From the NCBI GenBank assembly GCA_964552325.1, contig CAZKHA010000173.1:1-7373 (forward strand): a stretch of 7,373 nucleotides of DNA, in the 5' to 3' direction. Source of the stretch: CAZKCK01 sp964552325 (lineage in GTDB: Bacteria > Bacteroidota > Bacteroidia > Bacteroidales > TTA-H9). Shown in pieces: positions 1-6,055 of this stretch. The position numbers were made by a program, and so were the translations under genes. Each line of letters starts with the position of its first letter. Position 1 is the stretch's first letter. Below the pieces are notes generated by a model. That model saw only the letters and a program-made list of their open reading frames with translations, had not been told where the DNA came from and did no database searches.

Positions 1-87
1 ACATCTCCACATCTTCACATCTCCACATCTTCACATCTTCACATCTCCACATCTTCACATCTCCACATCTTCACATCTCCACATCTC
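1..87. repeat. 8-bp tandem repeat array (ACATCTYC), at least 10.9 copies
   Basis: Ten complete octamers and a 7-bp partial copy run head to tail with no interruption. Every copy is ACATCTCC or ACATCTTC, so only the seventh base varies. In order that base is C,T,C,T,T,C,T,C,T,C,C, which is mostly a 16-bp alternating unit with one phase slip at copies 4-5 (25-40). The array begins at the window edge, so its true length is unknown. On the right it stops one base from the TAA of the NA37 gene, placing it in that gene's 3' untranslated region. The plus strand has no stop codon in any frame but also no ATG. On the minus strand (GARGATGT) every GAAG-type unit preceded by T creates a TGA, so it is not an open frame there. 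Function is unknown; slippage-prone microsatellite DNA is the default reading. Confidence 0.97.
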
Positions 88-1131
88 TTAGGCTTCTTCC
101 CTGAAGAACAATTGGTAATAGCTCATTCCAGATGCTTCGTCAAAGCCTTTTGTTATATAATCGCGGTTGCCATGGATGTAGATATGGAAATTTTTATCGA
201 GTTTAATAACACTCTTAAACGCCTTTGCCCCCTTCTTTAGGGCTGATTCGGAAATATCAAAGTTTTCGTCGAAATGAAAATCTCTATCGCTTTCAAAATC
301 AGACTTATATTCTTTAAAACTGGCGATAATCTTGTGTTCCTGCATTACCTCATCAGCAAACTCATCAAGGCTAAACGATTCTTTTTCCTTGAAAAACTTT
401 GCTGAACGATTGAGCAAATCTACCTGATCGGCACGGCTTACCTCAAAATGCTCTGGCAGGCGCTCGGCAACAAAGTTTTTGCATAAGGCAATGGCATATT
501 CGGTTTGAAGGTAAGAATCGTTATGCTGCATAACCTGTAAGAAATGGTCGAACCAGTATTGGGCTTCGGTAGCCTTGTTCAAATTGTCGGTTACAACAGC
601 TAGATACCCACCTTCTTTTTGGCTGTTAAATACCAGGCATCCCTTATCAAGTTTGTGGATATTGATGCCGGTATCGCTTTGTACTTCAAAATTGTCCTGA
701 ATGGGATATACTTTTAAAAACGTGTCTTTGTTTTCTGACTTAAACAAGCCAACAGCATCGGTTTCTTCGCCGTTTAGTTGACATCCTTTAAAATGAACAA
801 CATAAAATTCGCCAGGTTTTATTTTGGGGTGAACAGATTGCTCGTACAGGTGCTTGGCAAGTTTTACTGACTGCTCATACAGTGAATCAGGGTTGTTGAA
901 TATTTCAGAAACATAATTGTACACTTCGTTTAAATGAAGGTCTGTTTCATGATAAAAGTTATAGTATGCCTCTGATTTAAAAGGAGATGTGAAGTAGGTA
1001 GCCATTAGTGTGCTTATTTCTTCACTCAAACGAAGTAAATCGCTGGCTAAAAGCAGGTTTTCGCCGTTGTTTTTGTTTCCAATATAATGGAGGGCTACGT
1101 TTTTAAGGACCAGGTTGTTGAACGAATGCAT
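88..1131 (-). CDS. Nucleoid-associated protein, NA37/YejK (NdpA) family
   Basis: This 347-residue protein resembles the 37-kDa nucleoid-associated family (Pfam NA37; E. coli YejK/NdpA), whose members bind the bacterial nucleoid; their precise role is poorly defined. The best family signature is the central stretch around residues 101-140: a HPKIKPGEFYVV-like segment, then a short Cys-containing strand, then DAVGLFKSENKDTFLKV. Length fits the family. The C-terminal third is charged, with many Lys, Asp and Glu. There is no signal peptide or membrane segment, as expected for a cytosolic DNA-associated protein. The ATG start at 1129-1131 has no Shine-Dalgarno sequence and lies 19 bp after the methyltransferase stop, so co-transcription is plausible. 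The stop is TAA, followed at once by the octamer array. LYEQSV occurs twice (residues 84-89 and 95-100). The family call is recognition from sequence; its role here is inferred. Confidence 0.85.
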   Translation of the reverse strand: MHSFNNLVLKNVALHYIGNKNNGENLLLASDLLRLSEEISTLMATYFTSPFKSEAYYNFYHETDLHLNEVYNYVSEIFNNPDSLYEQSVKLAKHLYEQSVHPKIKPGEFYVVHFKGCQLNGEETDAVGLFKSENKDTFLKVYPIQDNFEVQSDTGINIHKLDKGCLVFNSQKEGGYLAVVTDNLNKATEAQYWFDHFLQVMQHNDSYLQTEYAIALCKNFVAERLPEHFEVSRADQVDLLNRSAKFFKEKESFSLDEFADEVMQEHKIIASFKEYKSDFESDRDFHFDENFDISESALKKGAKAFKSVIKLDKNFHIYIHGNRDYITKGFDEASGMSYYQLFFREEA

Positions 1132-1150
1132 ATCTATTGTAGTTTGTAAG

Positions 1151-1891
1151 CTATTGTTTTTGAAACACTAATAAAAAATTGCCTGGTTTACCAGGTACTA
1201 AAGCTTCTAATAAACTTATGACCCAGTTAGGCAAATACCGTGAAAAATAAAGGCTGTGGTAACGGTTGAAAAATGTTTTAAATAAGGTTGATTTATATGT
1301 AAGTGTAAAACCAGCTTTATGCGCAAGTTGTATGGCTTGCGTGATGTTGAACCCACGGTGGTCGGCATTGGTGGCTGAAGTAAAATGATCCTTTGCATAA
1401 GCATCGTACCAAATAAAGAAGCCTTTATTTATGAGTTGGTTATGTATATTGTGGAATGCTTGATTGATCTCTTCTTCTGTTGCCAAATGCATAAAAACAT
1501 CCATAACCGTAATAATATCTGAGGGCTGTGGTAAAGTCGGAAGTTCGACTAAATCGCCTTTGAGGTAGTTAATAGCTGGGTTTAAAATCTGGGCTTCGCG
1601 AACCCTTGTTTCTGATAGGTCGATTCCCGTGATTTGCTTTGGGTTGCCCGTAAATTCGCTGAATAATCTAGTTGCATATCCTTTGCCACACCCAATATCG
1701 AGCAAATGGCAGCTTGTAAGATCAACTCCTTGTGAGCGAATGTGGTTGAATGCCTTATAAAAAGCCTTACGTATGGCGCGGTCGGCAGTAAATCCTATGG
1801 GGTTTAGGAGGGCATACTGGTTTTGGTATAAGTGAATATGCCGCTCATAGCCATCGTAGCGTTCAGCAACAACTTGTTTATAGGGTTTCAT
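1151..1891 (-). CDS. Class I SAM-dependent methyltransferase, substrate unknown
   Basis: This 246-residue cytosolic protein has the Rossmann-type methyltransferase core. Motif I, LLDIGCGKGY, is at residues 63-72 and binds the SAM methionine moiety. The acidic residue ending strand 2 is D91 in ITGIDLS, expected to contact the ribose. KGD at 111-113 fits motif III, near the adenine. A hydrophobic strand at about 125-136 (DIITVMDVFMHL) fits motif IV. The roughly 60 residues before the core and the aromatic-rich C-terminal third (about 195-235, with YHSLYFSRYLPNW) probably shape the substrate pocket. No feature identifies the acceptor: small molecule, lipid, sugar and protein all remain possible. 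It starts at ATG 1889-1891 after a 144-bp gap with a possible promoter, and it is followed by the NA37 gene. The stop is TAG, whereas the other visible genes use TAA. A terminator-shaped hairpin lies within its last codons. Confidence 0.88.
   Translation of the reverse strand: MKPYKQVVAERYDGYERHIHLYQNQYALLNPIGFTADRAIRKAFYKAFNHIRSQGVDLTSCHLLDIGCGKGYATRLFSEFTGNPKQITGIDLSETRVREAQILNPAINYLKGDLVELPTLPQPSDIITVMDVFMHLATEEEINQAFHNIHNQLINKGFFIWYDAYAKDHFTSATNADHRGFNITQAIQLAHKAGFTLTYKSTLFKTFFNRYHSLYFSRYLPNWVISLLEALVPGKPGNFLLVFQKQ
1171..1195 (-). other. Terminator-shaped hairpin inside the 3' end of the methyltransferase gene
   Basis: On the minus strand the perfect inverted repeat CCTGG-TAAA-CCAGG (1195 to 1182) is followed after three bases by a run of six T (1178-1173) and then ATT. 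This is the layout of a small intrinsic terminator, but the stem has only 5 bp (6 if the innermost pair forms). It lies inside the coding sequence at the PGKPGNF codons, about 20 bases upstream of the stop, so termination here would remove the end of the reading frame. It could lower expression of the NA37 gene downstream or be a chance product of codon choice. Confidence 0.3.
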
Positions 1892-1964
1892 CGAAAGTTT
1901 TCTGAAGTAGATAAAAAAGTCTGGGCAGGCTTCGTATGGATTTGGCCATGCAAAAACGTAAGGT

Positions 1965-1972
1965 CAAAAGTA
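1965..1972 (-). promoter_or_regulatory. Possible -7 box (TACTTTTG) for the methyltransferase/NA37 pair
   Basis: The minus strand reads TACTTTTG, an exact match to the Bacteroidota primary-sigma -7 consensus TAnnTTTG, in the 144-bp gap upstream of the methyltransferase. About 22 bases further upstream is TTCTG, a poor match to the -33 TTG element. Transcription would start some 65-70 bases before the ATG. A six-base-specified pattern is expected by chance once or twice per strand in a window of this size, so the call rests mainly on location. Confidence 0.35.
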
Positions 1973-2035
1973 CCTTATTTTTTTATTGTGTTTTCAGAAT
2001 TTTCAGGCCAATCCTTGCTTGTTTGGGTCAAGTCA

Positions 2036-3181
2036 TTAGCAACCAATGTGTCTTGAAATCACTATTCGTTGGATTTCAGAAGTTCCTTCGCCAATTTGTA
2101 ATAGCCGTTGGTCACGGTAAAAACGTTCAATATCATAATCTTTCATCAAACCATAGCCACCATGCACCTGTACGGCCTCATCGGCAACTTCTTTGGCTAC
2201 TTCAGAGCAATAAAGCTTTGACATGGCAGCTTCTTTTGCATAGGGTTTGTGGTTGTCTTTGAGCCAACAAGCTTTGTAAAGCAAGTTCCTAGCAGCCTCT
2301 ATCTTAGTTGCCATGTCGGCCAATTTAAACGCTATAGCCTGGAATTTTGAAATGGGTTTACCAAATTGTTTGCGTTCTTGGGCATATTTAAGTGCCAGTT
2401 CAAAAGCGCCTTGAGCCAATCCCAATCCCATGGCGGCAATAGCCAAACGGCCAGCATCCAATGTTGAGAGCATGATTTTTGAGCCTTCTCCAATTTGACC
2501 CAGCACAAAATCATGTGGCACTCGGCAATCGTCAAAAAACAACTGAGCTGTGTTTGAGGCGCGCCACATCATTTTTCCGTGCATCTCGCTAGCTATAAAC
2601 CCCTTGGTATCTTGTGGAACTATTAAGGTCGTAAAAATTTTATCCCCTTGATGTTCTCCTGTAACAGCTTGCACGGTTGAACCTAAAGTGACTTTTGTGG
2701 CAGCATTGGTAATAAAGATTTTGGCTCCGTTTAGTACCCATTCTTCACCATCTAAGTAGGCTTTTGTTTTCGATCCCCTTGAGTCGGAGCCCGCATCGGG
2801 TTCGGTTAATCCAAACCCCCATAAGGCTTCGCCAGTGCAAAGCTTTGGCAGGTATTCCAGCTTCTGGGCTTCTGTGCCATATTTATAAAGCGGGCCAATG
2901 CCCAACGAATTATGAGCCGCCAGGGTAGCAGCTTGCGAACTGTCGATGCGCGCCACCTCTTCAACAGCTATGATATACGAGAGATAGTCAGTGCCTTGCC
3001 CTCCGTATTTAGGGTCAACGTACATTCCGAATAGGCCAAGTTCGCCCATGCGTTTGGTCAACTCGTATGAAAACTCCGCCTTTTCATCAAGTTCATGCGC
3101 AAGGGGCTTGATTTCTTTTTCGGCAAAATCCCTGACTGTGCTGCGTATCAGGTCATGCTCTTCGTTGCAAAATATGTCCAT
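2036..3181 (-). CDS. Acyl-CoA dehydrogenase, short-chain/branched-chain type (in the position of liuA)
   Basis: This 381-residue FAD flavoenzyme introduces a trans-2,3 double bond into an acyl-CoA and passes electrons to ETF. It is full length for the soluble ACAD family. The N-terminal helical domain is about 1-118, the beta domain about 119-230 (GFGLTEPDAGSDS near 122-134, NGAKIFITNA at 151-160), and the C-terminal helical domain about 231-381 (ERKQFGKPI at 269-277, QVHGGYG at 338-344). GEGTSEIQR at 364-372 carries the probable catalytic base E365, the MCAD/SCAD-type position. At the isovaleryl-CoA dehydrogenase catalytic position (helix with LDxER) this protein has LDAGR, with G244 in place of Glu. 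By sequence it is therefore closer to butyryl-, isobutyryl- or 2-methylbutyryl-CoA dehydrogenases. Its place 78 bp after liuD suggests an isovaleryl-CoA role, but that is inference. The ATG has no Shine-Dalgarno sequence; MDIFCNEEHDLIR is a normal family N-terminus. Confidence 0.95.
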   Translation of the reverse strand: MDIFCNEEHDLIRSTVRDFAEKEIKPLAHELDEKAEFSYELTKRMGELGLFGMYVDPKYGGQGTDYLSYIIAVEEVARIDSSQAATLAAHNSLGIGPLYKYGTEAQKLEYLPKLCTGEALWGFGLTEPDAGSDSRGSKTKAYLDGEEWVLNGAKIFITNAATKVTLGSTVQAVTGEHQGDKIFTTLIVPQDTKGFIASEMHGKMMWRASNTAQLFFDDCRVPHDFVLGQIGEGSKIMLSTLDAGRLAIAAMGLGLAQGAFELALKYAQERKQFGKPISKFQAIAFKLADMATKIEAARNLLYKACWLKDNHKPYAKEAAMSKLYCSEVAKEVADEAVQVHGGYGLMKDYDIERFYRDQRLLQIGEGTSEIQRIVISRHIGC

Positions 3182-3217
3182 GGCTGGGGGTGTTATGGTT
3201 TTTGTTTTGTGTGTGGG

Positions 3218-3257
3218 CTAATCTTTTATTAGGTTGGAAGGCTTATGAGTCCTTCAA
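3218..3257 (-). other. Two small hairpins in the liuD-dehydrogenase gap
   Basis: On the minus strand, TTGAAGG (3257-3251) can pair with CCTTCCAA (3241-3234), with one bulged base and a 9-base loop. Just downstream, CTAAT (3232-3228) pairs with ATTAG (3222-3218) around an AAAAG loop. Neither is followed by a T run, so they do not look like terminators. They could be intercistronic processing or stability elements, or chance. Confidence 0.25.
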
Positions 3258-3262
3258 AGTTA
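3255..3262 (-). promoter_or_regulatory. Possible internal -7 box (TAACTTTG) for the dehydrogenase gene
   Basis: The minus strand reads TAACTTTG, an exact match to the Bacteroidota -7 consensus TAnnTTTG. It overlaps the TAA stop codon of liuD (3260-3262) and lies about 75 bases upstream of the dehydrogenase ATG. I see no TTG at the expected -33 distance. If real, it would let the dehydrogenase be transcribed separately from the carboxylase operon. Confidence 0.3.
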
Positions 3263-5248
3263 TTCAATTTTTAATAATATTGTTTCTGTGTCGGTCATAT
3301 CGCCCGGTTTTATCAAAATACCCGAAACCTTTCCGTTTTTGGGCGCAATAATGTTGTTTTCCATTTTCATCGATTCTACCACCAGTAGCACATGCCCTTT
3401 TTCAACTTCTTGGCCTTCCGTAATGTTTACTTTAATGATTTTGCCCGGCATTGGCGATGTAATGCTTCCACTTGCTAAACCTGCTTTTGCATGATCAACG
3501 CTAAACACAACTGGCGTGTGGAGCAGGTCGCTACGCGAACATTCATAGCTTAGTCCGTTTATTATTAGCAAGGTTTTGCCTTTTCCGTCGGGGGTGGCTA
3601 TGCAAGCATACGAGTGCCCATTGGCATTGAACAAAACTCGTTGCCCAGCCTTATCCACCAAGCTGCAATGGTGTTTAATTCCATCTACTTCAAAGCCTAG
3701 GTGGTTGCCATTAAAACGGATGTTTTCGAGCGATAAATTATGACCATCAATATGTACCTCCATCTGTGCGAAGTTTCTCCAATAGCCCATCTGTTCCCAA
3801 ACACTTGATTCGGCTTTAGCGGGTTTGTTGTTAATGCTGTAAAGCAAGAAGCCCATACAAGGTGTTAATACCCCGGTTTTTTCTCTTGATTGGCTCAACC
3901 AGTCTAAGAGTTGGTTGGTATAAAGGTCGCAGAATTTGGTGGAAAGTTGGTTTTGAATATAAGCAGTGTGCCGCATAATAGCCGTCAAGTAAGGGATGTT
4001 GGTTTTTATCCCTAATATGGCAAACTCGTTAAGTGCTAACGACATTCGTGCTATTGCAAGGCTGCGTTCGGGAGCCCAGGTTATTAATTTGGAAATCATG
4101 GGATCGAAGGCGCTCGAAACCTCTCCTGCTTTATCATAGGCTGTATCCAACCTGATATTTTTTCCGGCGGGAGCCTCGAATAAAACCATATTGCCGGGCG
4201 AGGGCATAAAGTTGTTTTCGGGGTCTTCAGCATAGATGCGGCATTCGATGGCATGGCCGTTCTGTCTTATTTGGTCTTGCTTGTACCGCAACGCATGCCC
4301 AGCTGCAATCAGTATTTGTTCCTCCACCAAGTCAACATTGGTTACCATTTCAGTAACAGGGTGTTCAACTTGGATACGGGTGTTCATCTCGAGGAAGAAG
4401 TAGTTGAGGTCTTTGTCAACCAAAAATTCGATGGTTCCAGCGCCCGAATATCCGATAGAAGCTGCTAAATCAACGGCTGCTTTGCAAATACGTTCCCTAA
4501 CTTCGGGTGTGAGGGTAGGGGAGGGCGATTCTTCGATTATTTTTTGGTAGCGCCGCTGTATGCTGCATTCGCGTTCATAAAAATGAACCACATTGCCATA
4601 GTTGTCGCCCAACACCTGTACTTCGATATGGCGTGGCTCTTCAACAAAACGCTCAATATACACGGAGCCATCGCCAAAATACGAGGCTGCTTCACGGCTG
4701 GTGGTTTCAAGGAGTCCGGGCAATTCATGAGACTCGCGTACAATGCGCATCCCTTTGCCGCCTCCACCTGCTGCTGCTTTTATCAAAACAGGATACGGTA
4801 GTTTGTCAGCTTGGTCCAACAGCTCTTTAGGTGTGCCGGTAATACCTTCGCCCACTGGCAATCCTGCTTTTTTGGCCAACTCGCGTGCGGCAATTTTGTT
4901 TCCCATCGCTAATATTACCTGTGCCGAAGGCCCAATAAACGTAATTCCAGCCTCGCTGCAAGCTTTGGCAAAGGCTGGGTTTTCTGAAAGGAAGCCATAG
5001 CCAGGGTGTATGGCATCGCAACCCGCATCTTGAGCAGTCTTAACAATTAGTGGAATGTTTAAATAGGTCGATGCCAAGTCGCCGGGGCCCAAATCCCAAG
5101 CTTCATCGGTTGATTTGGTGTGCAGCGCATGTTGGTCGTTAGCCGAATAAATGGCCACGGTGGCTATTCCCAGCTTGTGGGCAGTAGTGGCTATGCGAAT
5201 GGCTATCTCGCCACGGTTGGCTATCAAAATTTTTTGAAACAGTTTCAT
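3260..5248 (-). CDS. liuD: Methylcrotonyl-CoA carboxylase biotin-containing (alpha) subunit
   Basis: This 662-residue subunit carries biotin carboxylase and biotin carrier functions. It uses ATP and bicarbonate to carboxylate its own biotin, and the partner LiuB transfers the carboxyl group to 3-methylcrotonyl-CoA. Domain order: biotin carboxylase N-terminal domain (1 to about 115, ILIANRGEIA near 7-16), ATP-grasp (about 115-325), biotin carboxylase C-terminal domain (about 333-443), a less conserved BT-like linker (about 460-590), and the biotinyl domain (about 592-662). Residues matching E. coli AccC are present: K118, K157, glycine loop GGGGKGM 161-167, H207, E287, N289, R291, E295 and R337. 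The biotin acceptor is K628 in ESMKMEN, 34 residues before the end; Ser replaces the common Ala of AMKM. Length fits MCC or propionyl-CoA carboxylase alpha; pairing with an unmistakable MCC beta and with LiuC favours MCC. It starts 9 bp after liuC, without a Shine-Dalgarno sequence. Confidence 0.93.
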   Translation of the reverse strand: MKLFQKILIANRGEIAIRIATTAHKLGIATVAIYSANDQHALHTKSTDEAWDLGPGDLASTYLNIPLIVKTAQDAGCDAIHPGYGFLSENPAFAKACSEAGITFIGPSAQVILAMGNKIAARELAKKAGLPVGEGITGTPKELLDQADKLPYPVLIKAAAGGGGKGMRIVRESHELPGLLETTSREAASYFGDGSVYIERFVEEPRHIEVQVLGDNYGNVVHFYERECSIQRRYQKIIEESPSPTLTPEVRERICKAAVDLAASIGYSGAGTIEFLVDKDLNYFFLEMNTRIQVEHPVTEMVTNVDLVEEQILIAAGHALRYKQDQIRQNGHAIECRIYAEDPENNFMPSPGNMVLFEAPAGKNIRLDTAYDKAGEVSSAFDPMISKLITWAPERSLAIARMSLALNEFAILGIKTNIPYLTAIMRHTAYIQNQLSTKFCDLYTNQLLDWLSQSREKTGVLTPCMGFLLYSINNKPAKAESSVWEQMGYWRNFAQMEVHIDGHNLSLENIRFNGNHLGFEVDGIKHHCSLVDKAGQRVLFNANGHSYACIATPDGKGKTLLIINGLSYECSRSDLLHTPVVFSVDHAKAGLASGSITSPMPGKIIKVNITEGQEVEKGHVLLVVESMKMENNIIAPKNGKVSGILIKPGDMTDTETILLKIE

Positions 5249-5257
5249 GGGTTGGGT

Positions 5258-6046
5258 TTATTCGATCCAGTTTGGCTTACGTTTTTCTAAAAAAGCTCGA
5301 AGGCCTTCTTTGCCTTCAGTGGTTGACCTTGCATGGGCAAGGAATTGGGTGCTTAGCTCGTGCAAGGTATTGGGGTTGCCACCTATAGGAATGCTTCGCA
5401 ACAGGTTTTTGCATTGTGCTACAGCCAAGGGCGAAGCCGTAAGCAGCTCGTTTATCACGTCTTGTAGCTTAGCCTCCATGGCGCCACTTTCAACTACATA
5501 ATTCACTAGGCCGCCAAGCAAAGCTTCATGAGCTGTAAACTTCCTGCCTGTTAACATGAGTTCATGTGCCAGCCGTGTTTGCATCTTGCTTAACACATAG
5601 GGCGAAATTACAGCAGGAATAATGCCCACTTTTACCTCGCTAAAAGCAAAGAGGGTGTTTGTTTCGCAAATTACAAGGTCGCAAGCGGCAAGAATGCCGT
5701 TGGCTCCGCCCATCGAAGCGCCATGCACCATTCCGATAACAGGCGTAGGGCAACTGGCAATAGCTTCAAACATGCCTGCCAACAGCAATCCATCGGCTAC
5801 ATTCTCGTCAAAACCAAAGTTAGCAACTTGTTGCATGTATTCCAGGTCGGCTCCTGCGCAAAAGGCCTTTCCATTACCTCTTATCACAACCACGCGTAGG
5901 CTGTTGTCGTTGGCAAGGTTTTCAAAGGCTTGAGTTATCTGGAGAATCATTGCTTGATTGAAGGCATTGCGCAACTGCGGCCTGTTAAAATGCACATACG
6001 CAATGCTGCCTATTTTTTCAGTAACAACAAATTGCTGCTCGGTCAT
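5258..6046 (-). CDS. liuC: 3-methylglutaconyl-CoA hydratase (enoyl-CoA hydratase/isomerase family)
   Basis: This 262-residue crotonase-fold enzyme probably hydrates 3-methylglutaconyl-CoA to HMG-CoA, the step after methylcrotonyl-CoA carboxylase in leucine breakdown. The oxyanion-hole segments are AFCAGADL (61-68) and HGASMGG (108-114). Two candidate catalytic glutamates align with E144 and E164 of rat enoyl-CoA hydratase: E137 in FSEVKVG and E162 in HELMLTG. GIIPAVISPYV (141-151) is the pattern I associate with bacterial LiuC, whereas generic enoyl-CoA hydratases usually have IPGAGGTQ there. The C-terminus (TEGKEGLRAFLEKRKPNW, 243-260) is standard for the family. It is full length, with ATG at 6044-6046 and TAA stop, lies 9 bp from each neighbour, and is surely co-transcribed with liuD and the NTF2-like gene. 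A general short-chain enoyl-CoA hydratase is the main alternative. Confidence 0.9.
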   Translation of the reverse strand: MTEQQFVVTEKIGSIAYVHFNRPQLRNAFNQAMILQITQAFENLANDNSLRVVVIRGNGKAFCAGADLEYMQQVANFGFDENVADGLLLAGMFEAIASCPTPVIGMVHGASMGGANGILAACDLVICETNTLFAFSEVKVGIIPAVISPYVLSKMQTRLAHELMLTGRKFTAHEALLGGLVNYVVESGAMEAKLQDVINELLTASPLAVAQCKNLLRSIPIGGNPNTLHELSTQFLAHARSTTEGKEGLRAFLEKRKPNWIE

Positions 6047-6055
6047 GGTGAAAGT

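Noticed and set aside
1..87. CRISPR array
   Set aside because: Units are 8 bp and contiguous with no spacers, and no cas gene is nearby. It is a tandem microsatellite.
832..882. Repeated LYEQSV in the NA37 protein as a recent internal duplication
   Set aside because: The two copies (codons at 865-882 and 832-849) differ at synonymous positions and the surrounding residues differ. It is probably a helix with similar residues, not a new duplication.
1951..1960. TACGTTTTTG as a second promoter box for the methyltransferase
   Set aside because: It matches TAnnTTTG only with an extra T, and the nearest upstream TTG is far outside the usual spacing. The TACTTTTG at 1965-1972 is the better site.
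1992..2006. CTGAAAA direct repeat as a terminator or operator after the dehydrogenase
   Set aside because: It is a direct repeat, not an inverted one, so it forms no hairpin. Seven A-rich bases repeated twice are easily due to chance in AT-rich intergenic DNA.
1832..2056. Plus-strand ORF crossing the methyltransferase-dehydrogenase gap
   Set aside because: It overlaps the coding ends of two well-supported minus-strand genes, resembles no known protein, and is best explained as a shadow frame. The same applies to the other plus-strand frames such as 5622-5933.
3260..5248. Propionyl-CoA or acetyl-CoA carboxylase alpha subunit
   Set aside because: The domain order alone would allow it, but the MCC-type beta subunit and the LiuC-type hydratase in the same operon make MCC the better call.
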